Of a stretch of DNA of 64,000 nt, positions 55,212 to 64,000 are shown piece by piece (the first letter of the stretch is position 1; each line of letters starts with the position of its first letter). Both the position numbers and the translations under genes were made by a program. Source of the DNA: Usnea hakonensis (taxonomy: Eukaryota; Ascomycota; Lecanoromycetes; Lecanorales; Parmeliaceae); contig BLJB01000237.1 of the NCBI GenBank assembly GCA_013423325.1, positions 1-64,000 on the forward strand, read 5' to 3'. The notes beneath the pieces are model-generated. The model saw only the letters and a program-made list of their open reading frames with translations. It was not told the origin of the DNA and made no database searches.

Positions 55212-56099
55212 TCAAGCATCGATATCCATCTTCTCTACAACCACCACATCATCATCTGATGATAACTCATGTACCGTAACATACTTACTGATTTCCTCCC
55301 TAGTGATTATCTTTTCATTCAGGACAGCTGTAGTACCGCGCTTGAACTTGTAATCCCGCTGCTTCACTTCTCGTTGGTTGGGAGTAATGTAGTTCCTCAT
55401 CAGCGTCGTCTTCTCCGCCGTGATCACACATACGTCGACGTTCGAACCGGACCCCAAATCATTGAAGATACCAGCTTGGATGGCGTCCGATGTCAACTTT
55501 ATGGCCTCTTCTCTGGTCATCTTCTGCTTCCATTGTGTCTCAAATACCGCCATCGCTGCCAAAGATCCGGAACCCATCGTGACATAAGGGAGCTTGTCGG
55601 TGCTTCCGTGAGCGTGGACGGTGAAGAGGCCAACCCCTGTCGGATCAACACCAGCGACTACTAGATATGCGCCGATGTGACCTTGGTGTCGGAAAAGGTG
55701 TTGCTTCAGCATAGTCATGCATGTAATAACGCGGGGTTTGCGGCCTGTTGAGAGAGCATGGAGTTCTAGGTTGGATGAGATGATGGCAGTGGTGAATTCT
55801 GTGTCAGCAGCGGTTCCGGCACCAGCACACCATATTTGAGGAGCGATGTAGTGCAGTTTTTCGCAATTCTAAGGTGATAACCATATCAGCGCAGAACGTA
55901 GCTATATCAAAAAAGATGGATGCACCTTGTCCGCTACTATTGGCCCAGATGTGGCTCTTGTATCTGCTGCTATGACAACACCTCCATCGAATATAGCTCC
56001 GACTATCGTCGTACCGGTGCTGGTAGCTTTTGGTAAGGGTATACCTTGTGCATGTAGAGCTGCATTGCGATTATGATTGGAGAAGTCGAAGCCAGGCAT
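55212..56099 (-). CDS. pup1: Proteasome 20S beta2 subunit (trypsin-like)
   Basis: Two exons, 55926-56099 and 55212-55868 (57-nt intron, phase 0), 276 residues. ATG at 56099 (MPGFDFSNHNRNAAL); an upstream in-frame GTG is not used. The short propeptide ends STG, and mature Thr at residue 30 begins TTIVGAIFDGGVVIAADTR, containing the catalytic Thr1, Asp17 and Lys33-region residues. QHLFRHQGHIGAYLVVAGVD, GSGSLAAMAVFE and DLGSGSNVDVC are the other family blocks. Beta2 gives the trypsin-like activity of the 20S core. A C-terminal acidic tail (SSDDDVVVVEKMDIDA) extends along beta3, as in yeast. It diverges from NUP159 with 521 bases between. Confidence 0.96.
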
Positions 56100-56620
56100 A
56101 GCGGTTGTAGGGACGAGTATGGACGGAAGCTTGTACACACTAGTCTTTGGGCAACGGACAGATGCTTCGGGAGTAACGGCTACTACGTTTCGAAATCGTC
56201 AAAAAATGACTTTTGAAATCACTTCAGGCGATGCTGTTATTTGAATGGCGTTTGTAGCGAAGCAAACGGCGAAGTTGACGAGGATGAAGCTGCCTGACTT
56301 GTCTGAGACGCGCTAGTTTGACTGCCAAGAGTTGCCAAGAGCTTCAAACGCGACTCACACAAGCTCGGAGAGCTTTACTACCTATGCTAAGTCAATCAAC
56401 ATTGGTGGCCCATAGTGTGGGCTGCATAACACCGATGCTCTACACTACATGACACAGAGCTCATATCCTGGACCGTACCCTCAAAATCTTCTCCGGGACT
56501 CCTGTGTTAGCCCGACGACATTCTTTTACAGCGCCTCGAACAACGCCTAATGCCAAAACTCATAAATACTTTTTGAGCCGAGAAGTGCGTACTGTCTCTC
56601 CGAATTTCGAAAGGGCAAGG
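56100..56620. promoter_or_regulatory. Bidirectional promoter between PUP1 and NUP159
   Basis: A 521-base divergent spacer. In yeast, proteasome genes use the Rpn4 element GGTGGCAAA; I find no exact copy here. The frame that extends NUP159 upstream to 56504 has no ATG before 56621 other than an alternative start. Confidence 0.5.
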
Positions 56621-59600
56621 ATGGCTTTTCGAGCAAGCCCTTCTCCTTTTGGGAACACTGCTGGGAACTTGAGTGACTCCCCAATCCAACAAGGTCCAGA
56701 ATTGGAGGAGATATCGACTGAGGTTAGTCGACTGTGGTTCCTACAGTTTTGAAATGACGCTGACTGCTCGGGCAGGCACTGGGATTCCAAGCGATCGCAG
56801 GAGAATCAAAGTTGCAATTGCTGCCGTCTCCATGGCCTATCGATGCACTCCCTCCTCCTACCGCTTCATTACTATCTATAGCGCCAAAGAAAGGTCTTCT
56901 TGCAGCCGCCGGGCCTGAGTCAGTCATTGTAGCCAGCACCGACTCCGTGCGGCAAGCATTTTCTGCAGGAACCGCAGCAGATGGCAATACCAAGCCCTTC
57001 ACACCTCAGTTGAACCTCAATATTGGCATGAGGGTGTCTCAGGTCGCCTTCTCCGCCGATGAAAGCTTCTTGGTGCTATCAGCAGAAAGCGGTGGAGGTC
57101 TGGCGGTCTATGATATTCAATCTCTCCTGCAGGGCGCTACTGAGTCCGCGTTCCAGCTCTCGACCAATGGTACTGCTCTTCGCGCTCTTTTGCCCAATCC
57201 AACCCCAGAAAAGGCGGAGCTGTTTGCTGCAGTGTCTACAAGTGGGCAATTATTAATGGCAAACCTGAAAAATCGCGAGTTTCTTGGCGGACCTCAAAAT
57301 CAGATCCTGAAAGAAGGGGTTAGTTGTGTCTCATGGAGTGCTCGCGGAAAGCAACTGATTGCAGGTCTCGGAAATGGGATGTGTTATCAGATGACGCCAG
57401 AAGGGCAAGGGAAAGCAGAGTTGCCTCGACCCCCTGGCTTAAATGGTGATCAGCATGGTGAGTACTCAGGTGTAGCGTACACAAAGTAGATGCTGACCCT
57501 AATAGTCTCTTCAATATCTTGGCTTGAAAACGATATGTTTCTTGTGGCTCATACCCCTTCGTCTTCGGACGATGGGATGATACCTGAGACGAGTTATCAC
57601 CTGATTACTCGACAGACCAAACCCCAGATATCCATGGGGTTCCAAAAGCTTCCTGACCCTTGTCCTCCATTTGGTCTTAATAGATCTCCCGCTTTCCAGT
57701 TCATGCAGCGCCTGAGAGATTACCCGCCAAATCTACAAGACGCTATAGTTGTGGCGTCCACCGCGTCTGTAGACATCGGCCTTGTTACGAGATCGAAGGC
57801 CCCTCTAACGAATGATGTTCCGTCGGACAAGATCACCGGTGTTTTCACGACAACAGCTATGGCTGACGATTCGCGACGTGCGCAAATGCCCATGTCAAAA
57901 GATCAGTCAGACACTTCACCCATAGGTATCTGCTTCGATCTGTCTAGCAAAGACAAAGTAGTACGGCCGCTGCCTAAGGAGGAGTTTGATGCTTCGCAGG
58001 GCCCACTACCGGCGTTGATGGTCCTAAACAATGAGGGTGTACTATCTTCATGGTGGGTTGTATATGCTGATTCGATCAGACACGGGACAACTTATCCAGG
58101 TCTAGTCGCTAGTGGGGGGCCTCCGGCACAGCAGCAGTCACAAGCCGAGCGGCAGGCTTCGCCATTTACCAGCGTCGGTAATCAAGCAGCGTCTAGTTTT
58201 GGTCAGAGTAATTTTGGGAAACCGTCGAGCCCCGCAACCGGTTTTGGAAGCGCATTCAGCAAACCAGCAACTTCCACTTTTGGCTCGACGAGTTCTCCAG
58301 TATCTGGTTTCGGTACGATTGGTAAACCTCAATCACCGTTCGGAGGGCCAACAAGCAACTCTGTAACCCCCCAAAGCGGAGGCTCGACATTCGGGCAGCC
58401 TTCCTTTGGGTCCTCTACACCAATGGGAACTATGACAGGCGGTGGTGGTACAGGTGCATCAGCTACAGGCGGTGCGGCTTTCGGAACCGCTGGTGGTTTC
58501 GGTAATCGTGGTTCTGTATGGGGCACACCGTCTTCTGGTACAGCAGCGGCTTCGGGCAGCGTTTTCGGGCAGTCTGGTTTCGGTAATGCCAATAAATCTC
58601 CGTTTGGTGCTGCCTCCACTGGTAACGCTTTTGGATCTATCACTGCCGCCCCGACTTCTGGAGGTTTTGCGTCTTTCGCTGGAAAGACAAGTGGATTTAC
58701 CAGCGCAGCACCGACCAGTTCCGCAGAGAGTCCATTCGGCAAACCCAGTCAAGGGGCTTCCTTTGGCTCTGGTATGGATACAGACGCGAGCTTTGGAGCA
58801 ACTCCCAAGAAGAACACCGGATCACCGAAGGCTATCTTTGGAAGTGATGGCGGTGCTTTCAAGCTAGGTACCACTTTAAAAAAGGACGCTGCTTCCGTAA
58901 ATGACGCTCCGAACCTCGAGGGCACAGAATCCGGATCGATGTTTGGTGACGGCTTTGGCGGAGCGCTGGGAGAAGCTCAGAAAGAGGGTCCTACCCCTCA
59001 AACGAAGGACGCCGATATGGATGAAGATGACAGTGCCGTGGCCGAGAGTGCTCGACCTGCTGATGCCCAAAAGGCAAAGACAACGCCAATTGCTAATCAA
59101 GCCACACCAAAATTCCAATTCCCAAGTGTACCTCCATCTACAAGCGGACTCTTTGGGACCCAAGCTCAAGCCAAGACCACTCCCGCTGCTGTTCAAAGCA
59201 GTCAGCCTTCTGGATCCATCTTTGGAAGACCAACTCCAATTACGACGACGCCAAAGGATACACCTCAAAAGACTGATCAGTCGGTACGGCCTTCTGTGGA
59301 AACATCTCCAAAGATCAAGGAAGAGCCACACTCAGACGACGACAATATTTCTCCGCTGAACGAGGAAGAAGCCGCTCCTCCCTTAGGCTTTGGCAGTCCA
59401 AGAACTCCTCCACAAGGAACCAAAACTCCCAAGGATCCCGTACCGCCAGAGTCTACAAGTAAGACAAGCTTCTCGCCTGGCGACTCCCCCAACTCGTCTA
59501 ACGCACCATCAGAGGCTCCTCTACCGCCTGACTTCCTACCCTCGAAGCCTAAAGGCAAGAAAGTTGAGCCTCCTCCCGTGGACCAAATTGCATTGCCAGA

Positions 59601-61200
59601 GGCTAAAGCCGAAGTTGATGAAGACGATACAGACCCAGATGCAGAAGGAGTCGAGGATGAAGAAGAGGGTCTAGATGACGAGGGCAGCGGCATTGACGTT
59701 GCCCAAGAGATAAGTCCCAGCACAGATCCGACTCAGAGCCCCAAGATCACTCCTGGAAGCTCTTTCGGTGGACCGTTAGACAAAAGTCCTGTAGGTGGAC
59801 TGTTTTCAAGAGTTTCACGCCCAGATGGGCAACCTGGCAAATCCCTTTTTGGGGAGATTAGTAACACCTCGGCGCCGCATTTTTCCCCTCCCTCGAAGAC
59901 TCAAGAAAGCCCAAGGTCACCAAGCCCAGTGCGTTCATTGACTGCTGGAGACTCCTTACGACCGGACAACTCGAGATCGATCAGCGCACCTGGTCCCTCA
60001 AAAGCTATTGCGAACCGAAAAAAGACACTGGGTCAACTTACAGTTCCGTCAAAACCTCAGCCCTCACCAGAAGAAAGACGGAAGCAAGAACGAGAACGCA
60101 TAGCTGCTCAACAAGCAAAGCAAGCTGCTGAAGAGGAGCAAGACCTTAGCGACAGAGAGGATGAGAGGGTACGTGAAGAGCTTGACACAGAAGTTGAGGC
60201 GACTAAAACTCTGGATCCGTTCCTGGCTCATCAGGACTATATTGGCACTATAGACAAGCCTGGCATACCTGGACAAATTGAAAAGGTCTATCGAGACATC
60301 AATTCAATGATCGATACATTGGGATTGAACGCCCGCTCACTGACAGCGTTTGTGAAAGGGCACACGGAATTGCACGAACAATCCATCCGTTCCAGAGAAG
60401 ACCTTGACGATGACGATTGGTGTCTCATCGAAATTGGCGACTTGAGTACAGTCGAGGATAAGCTTGAGCAGAAGCTTAAAGCTGGCCAGATGCAAGATGT
60501 GCAAGAGAAACTTAACGAGTGTCGTGACATGCGCAAAGGTATTGCATTACTCCGGGCCAAAGGTGGCGACTTTGCCAAAGCTGTCGAGACGCGCTGTGAT
60601 CCCGATGTCGCTGAGTCTGCAAAGACTGCACCACTACGTCTCGAACAAGCCACTCAGCAGCACGAATTACGGAAACAATTCATGAGATTTCAAAAGCTAT
60701 TAGCTGAGACTGAGGAGAATATCACCATGCTCAGGGCCAAGCTAGCATCCTGCGAGACTAGTAACGCCAACGGACGACCTCTCAAGAAGCCTACGGTGGA
60801 GGCCGTCACCAATACAATAAAGAAGATGACAAGCATGGTTGAGAAAAAGAGCGGAGATATTGACGTTTTGGAAAACCAGATGCGACATTTACGCTTCTCA
60901 TCTGCAGCTCTAAGCCAAAGCAGTAGGGAGGGCTCTCCTTTTACTCCCCTTCCTTCGACGACGCCTAAGCGTAAATTGTTCCCCAGATCAAAAGGCGATA
61001 CTCTCCAGAACGGACAGTCACACACCCCAAGCAGATCAACACCGCGGAAGGCGATCCAGGAAGTCTCGCCGGTTGAGGTGCAGCGGTTGAGAGAGAAGGC
61101 GCAGAGACGGCAGGAAGTCAACCTGATTATGAAAGAAGCCTTTTCGAAGACGGCGCCTAGGATTAGAGCACTCGATCAACAGAGCATATACTTAACGTGA
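56621..61200 (+). CDS. nup159: Nucleoporin NUP159 (cytoplasmic FG nucleoporin)
   Basis: Three exons: 56621-56722, 56776-57457 and 57506-61200 (introns 53 and 48 nt; 4479 nt, 1492 residues). Residues 1 to about 470 form the beta-propeller that docks the DEAD-box helicase DBP5 in mRNA export (blocks such as VSQVAFSADESFLVLSAESG and SSISWLENDMFLVAHTPSS). Residues about 490-690 carry dense FG repeats (SFGQSNFGKP, FGSTSS, FGAASTG), followed by a linker rich in SP/TP and acidic residues. Residues about 1130-1370 form coiled coils that bind NUP82/NSP1. The C-terminus is basic and ends SIYLT. Start: MAFRASPSPFGNT is the first ATG in the frame preceding the spliced propeller. Confidence 0.95.
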
Positions 61201-61860
61201 GCTTGGCTAGGTACTTCATTTTTGGGGGTGGCGAACTCCATGTAATCATATCATTGGGCCATTACCAGCATTAGCGAATGGCGTTTTAAGCAAGTAGGTA
61301 GGTAGCCAATACCACAACACATTGGGGTATCTATATTCTTATCCTATCTATCTCTTGGGGTCTCTTCCTCCATGTGCTTCATAAGGAAACCCAATGACTA
61401 GATACGACCTCGGAGGGCGGATTACTCCTGCCTTTATGATTGATGTCGGAACCAAGCGTGCGAGTGCAAGCCCCACCTTAACGAGCACGTAAGGTATCTT
61501 TTATACATATTTCGGTAAACACGAAACAGCAAAGCAAAGAGCTCCTAACCCATTCACGTCCAACAAACCTGTTTGCTTGGGTCAATAAGAATACAGCCGG
61601 GCTTCTGCGCGGTCAGATAGACGATTCATATGAATAAAATCAAATCACTCTCCATTACAAGCTTCGCATTACGCTGTACATCCACTGTATAGCTTTGAGT
61701 AAAAACTCTCTAATCAGACTCTCGTATAAATGCATGCTTGAAATATAGACACATCCATGCACCGAAACGCCGTCTCGATGGAAGACCCATCTACCACACC
61801 GATCAAACGCCTTCTTTGGCTGTCCATACTTCAGCAAACCCGAGCACTTGGCTACTCTTA
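61201..61860. other. Convergent spacer NUP159 / transcription factor
   Basis: A 660-base spacer with CAAGTAGGTAGGTAGCC at 61291-61307. No gene supported. Confidence 0.5.
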
Positions 61861-64000
61861 TCACGGGTAGTATGAATTGTAAGATTTATTGCGTCCATTG
61901 ATAGGCGTGAAGCCCGACGATTTCAATGGCATTGGGGACGCGGGGGTGGAATCCGGCGTGTGCACGTGTAAGCCTTCGTCGGTGATCTGAGCGTCGTTGT
62001 TGTGGTGGTGGCTGTGTGGTGGTTTCTCGTCGTGGCAGCTGCTATCGCGGGCGGGAGGAGCCATGTTCCCGCTGTTGTCGACGGCAGCTTTGCTGTTTGA
62101 GTAGCTCGAAGGTCGAGTCATGGGATCTGGACTGCAGTATTTATAGTGAACGAAGACGGAGTGGGAGTCGACAATGGATTGTGGTGATGAGGAGGTGTCC
62201 ATGGGTTCGTCTTTCAGTGGCGAGGAGGTGTCCATAGGTTCGTCTTGCGGTGACGAGGGAGTGTCCATGGGTTCGTCTTCTGAAGTCTCTGGACAGTGAC
62301 TCATGTAATAGTTTTCTTCGCGGGAAACGTGTTCTACTTTTGCAGGATGGGGTGAAGAGGCATGTGAGTCGTCAATTACCGACTTCTATCTCTCGGAATT
62401 AATTCATTTCTAAGCATAGGCTCGAAGGTTAGGAGACGTACTTGCTTTATATTTATTTTCCTTGCCCTCTTGCATATTATCCCGTCCATAGCTGTTGCTT
62501 GAGTACCAGGAATCATTGTACTGTCTTGGAGGTTGGTCTTCATGTTCCTTTCCATCGAAGCTTGAGGCAGTGACGGGCCTACGAATGTCAGGTTAGCAAG
62601 CGCCTAAAGGTGGTAATCCATGATACTATGGGAATTGACTCGGGACGGACCAGAACAGGAGGTGCCTTTGCTCGAGGACTGAGCCAAGACGTCCATTGTC
62701 CTTGGTCTTGCAGCCAATTCTCTCAATTTTGCCGTATGAGAACTGCTTGATACTATTCCCAGTCGCTCATCCATAAGCGCTGGATAGCGCAGCTTTCGCG
62801 TCTTAAGGTACGCTCTCATGGCCTCAACCGCTCCCTCCATGACCCAACGAGCCTTGTGACTGTACGGAATGAAAGAGGGCACCTCGAAAATCCAATCCAT
62901 TGATGCCCACGCGCGTTTTGCATGTTCGGTCCCAGGATTCGCAAAAGACTCTACGAGCATGAGCGTAGCATAGTTATGCTGCTGCAGCGCTCCGGCGAAC
63001 CATCTCCAAGGGCGTAGAAATTCAGAGGTCTCGATCTCTTTAGCGATTTCCATTGTCTCAAGCCCCGAATTGATCACGATCCGGCTCCATTCCGCTACAA
63101 ATGTTATAGTCAGCACGATGTTTGGAGAATTTCAGTGTTGGGATATCTTTACCTGGCAGCCCTTGATGGGGTGTACTCATGTGGTATTCATGTAGGACCA
63201 TTGCGTGCATCCGTCTGCAGTGCATGTCTATCACGAGTCGTGTGTAGTGTTGTATCGGTATCCTGTCATCAATCATGGGGTAGTATTTCATCTCCATGTA
63301 TCGTCGAAAGTCGTCTATTATCTCTAGCGTCTTTTTGATGTAAACGGAATCCCTCTCTTTCCCCTGTCGAGTCCGTTGTTGAGCACTGTAAACCTCCCTG
63401 ATCTTCTCGTTGCATTCAATGCGAGCGTTAGACATGGTCATGACGGTCCATTTTTGATCGGTTTCTTCACGGAGATCACATGCTTCGAGCTCAGAATCAT
63501 CAATGTTGAGAGGGAGTTGTGTGTCAAATTCCTCTTTCCGAATTCTCGCTCTCGGACTCTGTGTTTCACACACTCGGATGTCCAAACAACAAAGTTGGTG
63601 CCAGATCATACGATGGACCTGAGTCACTACTGCGTCATCTCCGAAACGTGTACCGTCTCTATTGAGTCCCATGCCTCGCGCAAGATCGATAGCTGATGCG
63701 ACGAGAGTTGCAAGGGTGCGTAAAACGATGGTCCGACACAATGGGATCTGTTATCATGATTAGCGGTATCACTTAGCAGCGCTTTAGGCCGCCTTGGATA
63801 AGAGTCGCTGCACGTCTTTCTCCAAAGATTCGCAACCGGATGCTTTCTCACCAAATACATAACGAAAGCTTGTATTGTCTCAGGCTTCTCGGTACGGATC
63901 ACATGGGCACGACCTAAGGACATAGCTGTGGCCTTTTCGAGAGCCTTTACCCATTCTTCCCTTTCCCCTCCCAGCACAATTCTAACAGCTTCGGCATCCA
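61861..64000 (-). CDS. Fungal-specific transcription factor, 3' part (runs off the right edge)
   Basis: The fungal transcription factor middle homology region (PF04082) is clear: TLATLVASAIDLARGMGLNRDGT and MIWHQLCCLDIRVCETQSPRARI, followed by helices typical of this domain. The exon ending FVMYL joins, across an intron ending GATAACAG, to IPLCRTIVLR. Another intron (about 63097-63153) joins LPG to the EWSRIVINSGLETM exon. Exons at 62442-62578 and 61861-62336 complete the C-terminus by matching phase, so the frame at 61861-62304 is the last exon and not a separate gene. The donor near 62650 is uncertain. The DNA-binding domain (usually Zn2Cys6) must lie beyond 64000. The last exon has three 11-residue DEPMDT repeats and a His-rich patch. 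Target genes are unknown. Confidence 0.82.
62195..62278. repeat. 33-bp tandem coding repeat (DEPMDT units)
   Basis: Three copies at exact 33-base spacing, each starting GTGTCCAT(G/A)GGTTCGTCT at 62195, 62228 and 62261. On the minus strand they encode DEPMDT followed by five Ser/Pro/Gln/Lys-type residues. Confidence 0.9.

Noticed and set aside
1..64000. tRNA, rRNA, CRISPR, intact transposon or RIP-type region
   Set aside because: Scanning by eye for tRNA B-box words (GGTTCGA), paired terminal repeats, reverse transcriptase or transposase motifs and long AT-rich blocks gave nothing convincing; small elements could be missed without software.

Overview
This window is nuclear DNA of a filamentous ascomycete (Pezizomycotina). 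Genes are interrupted by short spliceosomal introns (48-105 nt where phased, usual GT...AG ends, often a CTAAC-like branch site). The proteins are those of filamentous ascomycetes: HET domain, fungal-specific transcription factor, nitrate transporter, GUP1, ARP4, NUP159. I cannot fix the class; recurring intergenic GGTAGGTA/TAAGGTA motifs and gene style would fit Leotiomycetes or Sordariomycetes, but this is a guess. I see no tRNA, rRNA, CRISPR or intact transposon.

Left part (1-11.6 kb) is accessory and gene-poor: a SERAC1/SesB-like alpha/beta-hydrolase diverges from a HET-domain gene, followed by a small hypothetical gene, a four-exon secreted protein gene and a possible 58-residue membrane protein. 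From 11.6 to 24.5 kb is a dense conserved block: an unknown disordered protein, APC2 (anaphase-promoting complex), REI1 (60S ribosome maturation), HUL4 (HECT ubiquitin ligase) and a mitochondrial-type helical protein. From 24.8 to 28.2 kb lies a decayed MYND/DUF4470 gene facing an FAD monooxygenase whose 3' end carries a local duplication.

From 29.3 to 47.3 kb come a predicted mitochondrial alpha-solenoid protein, GUP1 and ARP4 (divergent), a crnA/nrtA-type nitrate transporter with an 18-nt microexon and a GATA-rich promoter, D-serine dehydratase, and a 1108-residue coiled-coil/disordered protein. From 47.7 to 64 kb come small hypothetical genes, a DUF6590-like protein, homoserine kinase (THR1), a HTH-like protein, a secreted 175-residue protein, proteasome beta2 (PUP1) divergent from NUP159, and the 3' part of a fungal transcription factor running off the right edge.

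Most genes are unrelated housekeeping functions and not a cluster. The only pair that looks like a possible functional unit is the hydrolase/HET pair at the left, since both domain families occur in fungal non-self recognition and cell-death proteins. Exon joins were worked out by hand from splice signals, reading phase and family motifs; for most conserved genes the summed exon lengths divide by three.
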